Positions 1 through 8,258 of a stretch of DNA of 8,951 bases are shown here, one piece after another; positions within the stretch are counted from its first letter, which is position 1, and each line of letters begins with the position of its first letter. The stretch is from Fimbriimonadaceae bacterium (GTDB lineage: Bacteria > Armatimonadota > Fimbriimonadia > Fimbriimonadales > Fimbriimonadaceae). The stretch is from positions 1 through 8,951 of the forward strand of contig JACFNW010000064.1 in NCBI GenBank assembly GCA_019454665.1, read 5' to 3'. The position numbers were made by a program, and so were the translations under genes. Under the pieces are notes generated by a model. The model saw nothing but the letters and a program-made list of their open reading frames with translations, ran no database searches and was not told the origin of the DNA.

Positions 1-1470
1 CCCGGACGCAAGTTGCTCCGGCTGAGCACCGGAACCCCGAACATCGGATGGGGGCGTCTGGAAATCCGAGGCGGCGAAGTCATCAACTCCACCACGCAGC
101 GGGTCAACCAGCGCATCTACCGAACCGATGGGACCTTCTGGGAGCGCCCGGCTGGCAACTTCCTCTACCATGCGGGCCATAACCACATCCACTTCGACAA
201 TTGGTGCAAGTACCGGCTGCGGCGGGTTCTGGCCAACGACGGGGTGGGCGAGATTCTCTCGGAGGGTCAGAAAACCAGCTTTTGCATCCTCGACCTTCAG
301 GTCCACGACACGAGCAACCCCTACTACAATTCGGCCGGCAACTACCGCAACTGCGGGGCGACCGTGCAGGGCTTGACGCCGGGATGGGCGGACATCTACA
401 GCAAGTCGCTCCCCGACCAATGGGTGGACATCACGGACATCCCGGATGGCACGTATTGGCTTGAGGCCGAAGTGGACCCTGACAACAACCTGCTCGAATC
501 GAACGAGGACAACAACATCGGGCGCGTCAAGGTCACCATCGCTTCGCCGCCGCCGTTGGGCCCGGATCGTTTCGAGGAAAACGACACCCGCGCCCAAGTG
601 GACGCCCGGCCCGAGGGTGGCAACAACAGCCCGAACTTCGGCTTGGTGAACGCGGCGCGAACCTACGAGAGCCTCTCGGTCGAGCCGAACGACGACGACT
701 GGTTCAAGTTCCGGATGAACAACGCCGGATCGGCGGGCGACCACGTGGCGATAACCTCGACCATCACCACCGGCGACACCGACCTGGAACTCTACGACGC
801 CAACGGCAATCGGCTGGCGCGCAGCATCACCACCTCGAACAACGAGACCATCTCGCTTTCCGGACGGCCCGCGGGCACCTATTACATCCGCGTGTTTCCT
901 TACTCGGGTTCCAATCCGAGCTACAACCTGCGCATTGATCCGGCGGCGAACAACCCGCCCACGATCACCGTTCAAGAACCCGCCCAGAACGTTTGGGTCG
1001 AGGCCAGTATCGAGGCCTTCCGAGTGCGCTGGCAGACAAGCGACGCCGACGGCGACCCCGTCAAGGTGGCCGTCTGGCTGCATCGGACCCCGGTCGTCTT
1101 CGACAAGAACACGGCCACCCTGGTCCCCGGCTACGAAGCCATTCCAGGCTCAGACGGCGTCGCCAACGTCAACACGGCCACCATTCCGCACGGTCAGTGG
1201 TACGTTTATCTCAAGGCGACGGATGGCGGTTCCATCAACGGCCGCTTTGCGGCGGGTTGGGTCCACCTGTACATCAAGGGCGACATTGACATGAACGGTC
1301 GCTTCGACGCCGAAGACATGGAGATCATCGTCAAGATGTTCCGCGCCCAGACCGGCGGCTACGGCGGCAAGATGCCCGACCATTGGACGATGATCCTGGA
1401 CGCCGATCGCGACGGCGACTTCGACGAACAGGACTTCAAGCTGCTCAAGCGGATGCTCAACGGTCACTGA
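1..1470 (+). CDS. Secreted lysyl-oxidase-like protein with PPC, Ig-like and dockerin domains (5' partial)
   Basis: The frame is open from base 1 to the TGA at 1468-1470, giving 489 residues with the N-terminus cut off by the window. A TTG at 13 is only an internal codon. Counting from base 1, residues 1-180 match the lysyl oxidase catalytic domain. The copper motif YHAGHNHIH has H60, H62 and H64 in the HxHxH pattern. SEGQKTSFC carries K91 and ADIYSK carries Y133, which align with the Lys and Tyr that form the lysyl tyrosylquinone cofactor. QWVDITDIPDGTYWL is the typical family C-terminal block. Residues 189-312 look like a PPC beta-sandwich (DDDWFKF, GTYYIRV). Residues 319-427 are Ig-like. 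Residues 428-489 form a dockerin with two calcium loops, DIDMNGRFDAED and DADRDGDFDEQD. The likely role is oxidation of peptidyl lysines or amines outside the cell; the substrate is unknown. A signal peptide is expected upstream but cannot be seen. It is the first gene of an overlapping trio. Confidence 0.88.
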   Translation, partial: PGRKLLRLSTGTPNIGWGRLEIRGGEVINSTTQRVNQRIYRTDGTFWERPAGNFLYHAGHNHIHFDNWCKYRLRRVLANDGVGEILSEGQKTSFCILDLQVHDTSNPYYNSAGNYRNCGATVQGLTPGWADIYSKSLPDQWVDITDIPDGTYWLEAEVDPDNNLLESNEDNNIGRVKVTIASPPPLGPDRFEENDTRAQVDARPEGGNNSPNFGLVNAARTYESLSVEPNDDDWFKFRMNNAGSAGDHVAITSTITTGDTDLELYDANGNRLARSITTSNNETISLSGRPAGTYYIRVFPYSGSNPSYNLRIDPAANNPPTITVQEPAQNVWVEASIEAFRVRWQTSDADGDPVKVAVWLHRTPVVFDKNTATLVPGYEAIPGSDGVANVNTATIPHGQWYVYLKATDGGSINGRFAAGWVHLYIKGDIDMNGRFDAEDMEIIVKMFRAQTGGYGGKMPDHWTMILDADRDGDFDEQDFKLLKRMLNGH

Positions 1471-1841
1471 TGCCGATCCCCGCCCTGCTTTGCTTCGTCG
1501 TCTGGTTGGCCTACGGCGTGTGGCTTTGGCGTCGTTCGGCGGGTTTGCGTGCGTGGGCGACGACCAAGTCGCGCCCTTTCCGCGCCCTGGGCGGGTCGGC
1601 GCTGCTGTTCGTGGGCGCAGGCGTCTTGCTGGGCGGACTCATGGCGCTCGAGCCGGCTGGCTTGGCGAAGGACGGCAATATCCTGCCCGGCGGATGGGGA
1701 GTCGCTTTGGCCCTCGGAGTGGCGTTCGTCCATGCCCAAGTCGTCGCGGCGGCGCTCATGGCGAGCCTGATCCGCGAGAACCTGCAACTCGAAGCCCGCG
1801 CCGAAGCGTCAGAACGTTCGAAGGTGTTGCCCAAATCATGA
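1470..1841 (+). CDS. Small three-helix membrane protein of unknown function
   Basis: This encodes 123 residues. The start is the ATG at 1470, which overlaps the preceding stop (TGATG). The frame is open further upstream, but there it lies inside the lysyl-oxidase gene. Three hydrophobic segments are visible, at about residues 4-20, 43-60 and 75-101. They are separated by a basic loop (RRSAGLRAWATTKSRPFR) and a short loop containing EPAGLAKDGN. The C-terminal tail, about residues 102-123, is charged. By the positive-inside rule the basic first loop would face the cytoplasm. I recognise no family. The overlaps on both sides imply coupled translation with the secreted oxidase before it and the exported protein after it, so an envelope role is plausible but unproven. 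No convincing Shine-Dalgarno sequence precedes the ATG, which fits reinitiation. Confidence 0.75.
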   Translation: MPIPALLCFVVWLAYGVWLWRRSAGLRAWATTKSRPFRALGGSALLFVGAGVLLGGLMALEPAGLAKDGNILPGGWGVALALGVAFVHAQVVAAALMASLIRENLQLEARAEASERSKVLPKS

Positions 1842-2413
1842 AGCGCATGCTCGCCCTCTTGGTGCTGATCGTCGTCCCGCTCGCTGGACTGGCCCAAACG
1901 CCGCCCGCCGAAGAAACCACGATGGTCAAGATCCGCAAGCTGGACCTCTACAACCAGATTCTGCCCGTGCTGCTGACGAAGGAACAACTCGAGAAGCTGT
2001 TGCCCGCCATCGAACGCGCCCGCTCCAAAGCCAAGGAGATCGAACGGAAGGAAGCCGCCGAACTGGCCGCGCTCAACAAGGAACTGGACGAGGCCATCGC
2101 CAAGGCGCGCGATCAGGGCCAGGTGCCCAAAATGGACTTGGTCCAGAAGGTCGAGCAGTTGCTCTGGAGCTTCACCATCCGGCGCAACGCCACGGTGAAC
2201 GAGAACACGAACGCCGTGGTCGCCGTGTTGGAAGCCGAACTGAACGAGGGCCAAAAGCGTGCCGCAGCGAACTCCCTGCGCCCCAAGGCCTTCGACCCGA
2301 ACGTCCGCGAAGAAGAACTGACTACTTCCGACAAGTTGCGCCTGTTCACGCGGGTGATCCTCTTGGATTCGATGGCCTACGATCTTCTGGTTGCGTTGAG
2401 TCGGCGGCGCTAA
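1838..2413 (+). CDS. Exported helical protein with LTxxQ-like motifs (possible Spy/CpxP-type)
   Basis: This encodes 191 residues from the ATG at 1838, which overlaps the previous stop by 4 nt (ATGA). An AAGGTG about 11 nt upstream may act as a weak ribosome site. Residues 1-19 form a clear signal peptide (MKR, then a hydrophobic core, then AGLA before Gln20), so export is expected. The rest is strongly helical. L46-T-K-E-Q50 resembles the LTxxQ motif of periplasmic Spy/CpxP proteins, and a weaker copy, L135-N-E-G-Q139, follows. Between them residues 50-92 are rich in Glu, Lys and Ala and likely form a long amphipathic or coiled-coil helix. The length is close to that family, but the assignment rests only on these motifs and the predicted helical character. 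A generic periplasmic helical protein of a lineage-specific family is the alternative. Gene coupling suggests it works with the upstream membrane protein or oxidase. Confidence 0.75.
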   Translation: MKRMLALLVLIVVPLAGLAQTPPAEETTMVKIRKLDLYNQILPVLLTKEQLEKLLPAIERARSKAKEIERKEAAELAALNKELDEAIAKARDQGQVPKMDLVQKVEQLLWSFTIRRNATVNENTNAVVAVLEAELNEGQKRAAANSLRPKAFDPNVREEELTTSDKLRLFTRVILLDSMAYDLLVALSRRR

Positions 2414-2418
2414 CCGAA

Positions 2419-2434
2419 ACGCCCTGGGGGGCGT
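2419..2434 (+). terminator. Short GC-rich hairpin after the three-gene cassette
   Basis: ACGCCC and GGGCGT form a perfect 6-bp stem with a TGGG loop, starting 5 nt after the stop codon at 2413. No T-run follows, so it is a weak intrinsic-terminator candidate. It could instead be an RNA-stabilising 3' hairpin or part of the leader of the next small gene. Confidence 0.3.
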
Positions 2435-2478
2435 CGAGCCTCCAGTTGTGGGCGGCTTGTCCGATGATGGTCATTGTC

Positions 2479-2661
2479 ATGCGTGTCCAGACGCCCAGCA
2501 CTGAGACCGTCGCCACCCCGCGACCCGCGAATCCCGCCGGAGGGCAGGGATCGTTGCAGCTCAAGATGCTGAAGCAGGCTCTCGACGCGCAGAAGCTCCA
2601 AGCGCAGATGGTGGCCAACCAATTGCAGGGGAAGGGCCAGGTCATTGACATCGAGGCCTGA
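2479..2661 (+). CDS. YjfB-like small motility-family protein
   Basis: This encodes 60 residues from the ATG at 2479. Alternative in-frame starts are ATG 2464, ATG 2467 and TTG 2446. I prefer 2479 because it gives the usual family length and avoids an odd hydrophobic start (MMVIVM), but no start has a clear ribosome site. The C-terminal half resembles the YjfB putative-motility family as I recall it: a helix with LKMLKQALDAQKLQAQMV, a short Gly-rich turn, and an ending like the NIDI-type tail (QVIDIEA). The N-terminal part, rich in Pro, Thr and Gly, is not conserved in my recollection. The family's function is poorly known; it is named for association with motility. No flagellar gene is visible here, so the neighbourhood does not confirm the role. 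It sits between the envelope cassette and the arg gene. Confidence 0.6.
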   Translation: MRVQTPSTETVATPRPANPAGGQGSLQLKMLKQALDAQKLQAQMVANQLQGKGQVIDIEA

Positions 2662-2676
2662 TCCGTGCGCTATACT
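2645..2676 (+). promoter_or_regulatory. Candidate sigma-70-type promoter for the argD-argF fusion
   Basis: A perfect TTGACA (2645-2650) and a near-perfect TATACT (2671-2676) are separated by 20 bp, longer than the preferred 16-18 bp. The -35 box falls inside the last codons of the YjfB-like gene (Ile-Asp-Ile), so it may be a coding coincidence. Transcription would start near 2683 and leave a leader of about 160 nt before the arg gene. Confidence 0.35.
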
Positions 2677-2685
2677 TCTTGCGTG

Positions 2686-2841
2686 AGGTCGAACCTGACC
2701 CCGAATGTCCCGGCATCTCCGCCGGTCCGCCGAGTCTCTCGGCGACGATGAGGGCCGCCTAAAGGGCGGCAATTTCCGTCTGGGCCTTTGCGCCCGTCCC
2801 TCGTCTCTTCTCTTTCTCAACCGCTTTCTTGGCCTTTCATC
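2686..2841 (+). promoter_or_regulatory. Hairpin-rich leader upstream of the arginine fusion gene
   Basis: The 180-bp gap before the arg gene can form several consecutive perfect stems. These are AGGT/ACCT (2686-2696), CCGGC/GCCGG (2710-2725), CGCCGAG/CTCGGCG with a TCT loop (2728-2744), GCCGCC/GGCGGC with a TAAAG loop (2754-2770) and GGGC/GCCC (2782-2795). GAGG at 2750-2753 can also pair with CCTC at 2799-2802, enclosing the last two stems. The final 45 nt are pyrimidine-rich and contain no Shine-Dalgarno sequence. It matches no riboswitch class I can recall. High G+C makes chance hairpins common, so a regulatory role is inference. Confidence 0.35.
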
Positions 2842-4943
<2,102 letters not shown>

Positions 4944-4947
<4 letters not shown>

Positions 4948-6023
4948 CCGCTCAGCGAACGCTCGTACGCGGTCCACACGCCCTGGGCCATCTTGGTCCA
5001 GGAGAACTCCTTGGCGCGTAGGCGGCCTGCCTCGGCCATGGCGGATCGGCGTTCGGGGTCGGTCAGGAGCGATTCGATGACGGCTCGCCACGTCTCGACC
5101 TCGTAGTCGGGCAGGACGAGCCCCGCGTTTCCGGCGACTTCGGGCAGCGAACCTCCCGGCCCGACCACCACGGGGCAACCCAAAGCGAACGCTTCGACCA
5201 CGGGCAGCCCGAACCCTTCGTAGAGGCTGGGGCATAGGTAGAGGTCGGCCCCGGCATAGAGGGCGGCGAGGTCGTCCATGGCCACATAGCCCACGGCCTG
5301 GGTGCGATGGCCCCGTGCCGCTTCGCCCCAGCCCGCCTTGCCGGTCAGCACGAGTCGGTGGGGGGTCGAGGCCGCGAGGTGCTCCATCGCCCGCACCGCC
5401 AGGTCCATGTTCTTGCGCGGCCACCGGGTCGAGACCGAAAGCGCATAGGGTCCCGCAATGCCGAGACTTCCGAGGCGGCTGGCGACCTGATCGGCGGGTG
5501 GTGCTTGCAGGTCGGGGTGAGGCGCCAAGTAGGTGGCGACCACCTTGTCCTCAGGCACCGACAAGTGCTTGACGATGTCCCGCTTGGATGCCTCGCTCAC
5601 GGTCAGGACGGCTCTGGCTCGTTGCGCTGCCCGTGGAACGCTCGAGCGGAGGAGCAGGCGGTCCTTGAGCTTGAACCACTGCGGCCCGACGAAGAACGAC
5701 ACGTCGTGAACCGTGGTGACGAAGGGGGTGCGCAACAAGGGGCTCGCCGAGTATTGGACATGCACGAGATCGGCCTTCAGATGCCGGGCCAGCCGGGGCA
5801 GGGCGAGCAGGCTCCACCAACGCGAGCTGGGTGCCGGCGCATGGTGCCAGCGGATGGAATCGGTTTCGACGAAGCCCGGTGGAGCGGGTTGGTCGGAGGC
5901 CAGGACCAACTGCGCAGGGGGCTGGATATGCCGCAGGCCCTGAAGGAGCCCTACCCAATAGGTGCTGTCTCCCGTGTTTTGTCGGGTGAGCAGGCGGGCA
6001 TCCAGAACGATCGTGGAGGGCAA
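4944..6023 (-). CDS. GT4-family glycosyltransferase
   Basis: This encodes 359 residues on the minus strand, the usual length for a GT4 (GT-B fold) enzyme. The N-terminal half has the acceptor-side pattern (IVLDARLLTRQNTGDSTYWV, then VHDVSFF). The C-terminal half has the nucleotide-sugar-binding domain. It starts near SVSTRWPRKNMDLAVRAM, passes through VAMDDLAALYAGADLYLCPS, and reaches the EX7E motif E269-GFGLPVV-E277 followed by GCPVVVGPGGSLPEVAG. The likely role is sugar transfer to a lipid, polysaccharide or other envelope acceptor; donor and acceptor cannot be told. The start TTG at 6023 is the only plausible start near the domain boundary. It has no Shine-Dalgarno sequence and lies 7 nt from a possible -10 box. 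Its stop overlaps that of the convergent arg gene. No other glycan gene is nearby. Confidence 0.88.
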
Positions 6024-6030
6024 CGCCCCG

Positions 6031-6036
6031 ATTATG
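6031..6036 (-). promoter_or_regulatory. Possible -10 box for the glycosyltransferase gene
   Basis: Read on the minus strand, CATAAT lies 7 nt before the TTG start, which would place the transcription start at or next to the start codon (leaderless message). No good -35 box is seen at the right distance, so this is weak evidence. Confidence 0.2.
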
Positions 6037-6063
6037 TCGCCCGGAGGGGGTTGACGTGGAAAG

Positions 6064-6098
6064 GTCTAGGCTGCCGCAACGTTGCGGCAAGCCTAGAC
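6064..6098 (-). terminator. Long inverted repeat, intrinsic terminator of the pan/rtcA-like unit
   Basis: Arms 6064-6080 and 6081-6098 pair over 17 bp with a single bulged A at 6089 or 6090; the core AACGTT forms the loop. It begins 20 nt after the stop of the 137-residue gene and, on the minus strand, is followed by CTTTCC, a short T-run. That orientation fits a terminator for the minus-strand unit upstream and separates it from the glycosyltransferase gene. There is no T-run on the plus side. Confidence 0.7.
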
Positions 6099-6118
6099 AC
6101 TGTCGTTCCTGATGGAGT

Positions 6119-6532
6119 TCAGGCCTTCTTCTTGCGGCGCTGTCGCTGCTTGACCAGGCGCGGGTTGCCGTTGGCGTCGAAGCCAAGGCGATAGCCTGCG
6201 GGGATACCCGAAAGGGCTTTCGCCAGTTCTGCGGGCAGTTCGACTTCGGAGCTGGCACCCTTCTTCTTGCGGCTGCGCCGGCCCGGGTTGAGCTTGGCGT
6301 AGGCTTCGGTGGCATCCTCATCGGGTTTCATCGCGCTGAGTCCGCGATCGTCTACCCGGAACAGCTCGGACAGAGCCGAGAAGGAGAGGAAGAGGTAGCC
6401 GTCTTCGTGGAGCATGCGGGCCTCGAGCGGCACCACGAACTTCTTCACTCCGACGCGCACGGTGATGGCCCCTTCCTTGGGAGTGGCCTTGAACTTCAGT
6501 GAGTTCTTGACTGTCTTGACGTTTTTCAGCAT
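6119..6532 (-). CDS. Hypothetical 137-residue basic protein
   Basis: I do not recognise a family. The start is the ATG at 6532, with GAGGA 11 nt upstream as a fair ribosome site. Residues 1-66 look like a beta-rich N-terminal domain (ITVRVGVKKFVVPLEARML, then DGYLFLSFSALSELF). A linker with basic patch RRSRKKK (85-91) leads to a short module at about 97-127 (ELPAELAKALSGIPAGYRL, then DANGNPRLVK). A strongly basic tail, KQRQRRKKKA, ends the protein. There is no signal peptide or membrane segment. Two Lys/Arg clusters suggest contact with nucleic acid or another polyanion, which is inference only. It lies 85 nt downstream of panC and just before a terminator, so it is probably the last gene of that transcription unit. 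Confidence 0.7.
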   Translation of the reverse strand: MLKNVKTVKNSLKFKATPKEGAITVRVGVKKFVVPLEARMLHEDGYLFLSFSALSELFRVDDRGLSAMKPDEDATEAYAKLNPGRRSRKKKGASSEVELPAELAKALSGIPAGYRLGFDANGNPRLVKQRQRRKKKA

Positions 6533-6617
6533 GGCTGCTTGGTTCCTCGTTCACGCAGAAGACCCGACCCGTTCAGCCGCCAGCAACCAATGTTCCCCAG
6601 GATGCCGAAGGCCTTGG

Positions 6618-7433
6618 TTAAGCGGGTACGTTGTCTATCAAACGAATGTTACCCAATCTTGCCGCAACAATCCACCGGAAACTTGAATGAAATTTCGATC
6701 TAGGTTCCATGGATTCCGGATCCACCAGCGCCAAGTACTGAACTTCGAAGCCATGGCGGTTTAGTGCCGCAGTGGCAGCGGGCACCAGTTCTTCGGCTAG
6801 GACACTCGGGTCCTCTCTCAACGATCGAGCCAGTTGGACAAGGACATCGTGAAGTCTCGGAGCGCGCTCGCGCTCGTCCGGAGACAAGTAGACGTTCCTG
6901 CTGGACATGGCCAGCCCATCCTGTTCGCGGACGGTTTCCAGGAACCGGAGTTCGACGGGGACGTTCAGGTCTTCGACCATTCGCTTCACTACGGCGCACT
7001 GCTGCAGGTCCTTGAGTCCGAAATACGCCCGATCGGGCCGGACCATGTTGAACAGCTTGAGCACCACCGTGGCCACCCCCGCGAAGTGCGTCGGTCGGAT
7101 CGCGCCCTCGAATCGCTCGCTGACGCCGGAAACGCGGACTTCTGTGGTGTGGCGCGGGTAGATCGTATCCACCGAGGGTGCAAAGAGCACATCGGCGCCC
7201 GCGGCTTCCGCCAGTTCGGCGTCCCGCGCCTCGTTCCTTGGGTATTTGCTCAGGTCCTCGTGTGGCGCAAACTGGGTGGGATTGACGAACAACGACACGA
7301 CCGTACGGGCGTTTTCGCGGGCCGAAGCCCGCATCAGTTCCAGGTGCCCCTCGTGGAACGCGCCCATCGTTGGCACGAAACCGACCGGACGCTCGGTGAC
7401 GGCGAGTTCGGCGGGGTCTCGGACGATCCTCAA
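6618..7433 (-). CDS. panC: Pantothenate synthetase
   Basis: This encodes 271 residues, near the normal family length of about 280. PanC joins pantoate and beta-alanine with ATP to make pantothenate, the coenzyme A precursor, in the cytoplasm. Family motifs appear in order: FVPTMGAFHEGH (19-30, HxGH nucleotide motif H27 to H30), LFVNPTQF (48-55), KYPR, RPTHFAGVATVV (113-124, where most members have RPGHF), FGLKDLQQ (138-145) and the KMSKS-like MSSRN (176-180). The start is a TTG at 7433 whose last two bases overlap the panB stop (TTGA). GAGGAG 11 nt upstream, inside panB, provides a ribosome site, and the first residues MRIVRDPAEL fit the family N-terminus. The neighbour panB makes its pantoate precursor. 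panD, for beta-alanine, is not in the window. Confidence 0.95.
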   Translation of the reverse strand: MRIVRDPAELAVTERPVGFVPTMGAFHEGHLELMRASARENARTVVSLFVNPTQFAPHEDLSKYPRNEARDAELAEAAGADVLFAPSVDTIYPRHTTEVRVSGVSERFEGAIRPTHFAGVATVVLKLFNMVRPDRAYFGLKDLQQCAVVKRMVEDLNVPVELRFLETVREQDGLAMSSRNVYLSPDERERAPRLHDVLVQLARSLREDPSVLAEELVPAATAALNRHGFEVQYLALVDPESMEPRSKFHSSFRWIVAARLGNIRLIDNVPA

Positions 7434-8212
7434 AAACTATGACGCTCCTCGGGAAAGCGACCGGCTTTGACATCCTCGCGATACTGGCCGATTCCCTCGC
7501 GGAATAGTTGATAACCGTCTACATATCGCTTCGCGTGGCGATATTGCTTGTCCGTTAGACCGACTATGTCGTGGAACACTTGGATCTGCCCATCGCAATC
7601 CGGGCCGGCGCCGATCCCGATGGTGGGTACCGGGCAGGCTTCGGTGGCCCGCCGCGCCGACTCTCGGGGCACCAGTTCGAGCACGATTGAGAACACTCCG
7701 GCTTCGGACAGGGCTTTCGCGTGCGCCGTCAGCGTGTCCGCGGCGTCTCCCTTGGCCTGGACCTTGTGGCCGCCGAACTCGTGGACGTGCTGCGGGGTGA
7801 ATCCAAGGTGCCCCATCACCGGGATACCTGCGCGGAGGATGGCCTCGATCGCGCTCAAGTGCAAGCCTTCGAGTTTGACCGCTTCGGCGCCGACCTTCAT
7901 CAGAGCGACCGCGTTGCGAACGGCATCGGCGTCGGAGGGTTCGTAGGACCCAAACGGCATGTCGGCCACCAGCAGCGCGGTTTTGACCGCGCGCCGCACG
8001 GCGCGAACATGGTGGAGCATGTCGTCCATCGTGACGGGCAGCGTCGAGTCGTGACCGAGCACCACGTTGCCCAGCGAGTCGCCGACGAGCACCAGGTCTG
8101 CGGACGCCTCTTCGCACAGGCGTGCCGAAGCCAGATCGTAGGCGGTGATACAGACGATCTTCTCGCCCCCCTTCATCGCGCGGATCATCGGAGCGGTGCG
8201 CTTCTTCGTCAT
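7430..8212 (-). CDS. panB: 3-methyl-2-oxobutanoate hydroxymethyltransferase
   Basis: This encodes 260 residues, full length. PanB uses methylenetetrahydrofolate to hydroxymethylate ketoisovalerate to ketopantoate, the first committed step to pantothenate; it is a cytoplasmic TIM-barrel enzyme. Visible signatures are VLVGDSLGNVVLGHDSTLPVT with metal ligand D45, ADMPFGSY with D84, KLEG with E115, GHLGFTPQ, LELVP with the conserved Glu E179, and IGIGAGPDCDGQ near 198-209. The C-terminus (GRFPEERHSF) also matches the family ending. The start ATG at 8212 fits the N-terminus; its ribosome site is weak. It lies 46 nt after the RtcA-like gene and overlaps panC by 4 nt, so the two pan genes are translated together. 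Confidence 0.96.
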   Translation of the reverse strand: MTKKRTAPMIRAMKGGEKIVCITAYDLASARLCEEASADLVLVGDSLGNVVLGHDSTLPVTMDDMLHHVRAVRRAVKTALLVADMPFGSYEPSDADAVRNAVALMKVGAEAVKLEGLHLSAIEAILRAGIPVMGHLGFTPQHVHEFGGHKVQAKGDAADTLTAHAKALSEAGVFSIVLELVPRESARRATEACPVPTIGIGAGPDCDGQIQVFHDIVGLTDKQYRHAKRYVDGYQLFREGIGQYREDVKAGRFPEERHSF

Positions 8213-8258
8213 CTTGCCGGTGGGACTCTACCCAATACCCGGTTGAGGCGAGGGGGGC

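Noticed and set aside
1511..2254. 247-codon open frame on the minus strand
   Set aside because: It is antisense to two genes that have a signal peptide, membrane segments and overlapping starts; its composition is that of a shadow frame.
2681..2700. tRNA T-arm-like GGTCGAACC
   Set aside because: No acceptor, D or anticodon arms can be built around it; it is simply a small palindrome.
2754..2770. Twister-type ribozyme suggested by CCGCC-TAAA-GGGCGG
   Set aside because: Only a plain 6-bp hairpin is present; the internal loops and conserved pseudoknot strands of twister are missing.
2788..2841. N-terminal extension of the ArgD-ArgF protein from a TTG at 2788
   Set aside because: The added 18 residues have no counterpart in ArgD and no ribosome site precedes the TTG; the ATG at 2842 fits the family start.
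5307..6194. 295-codon open frame on the plus strand
   Set aside because: It is antisense to the glycosyltransferase and runs through the terminator hairpin; no family signature is seen.
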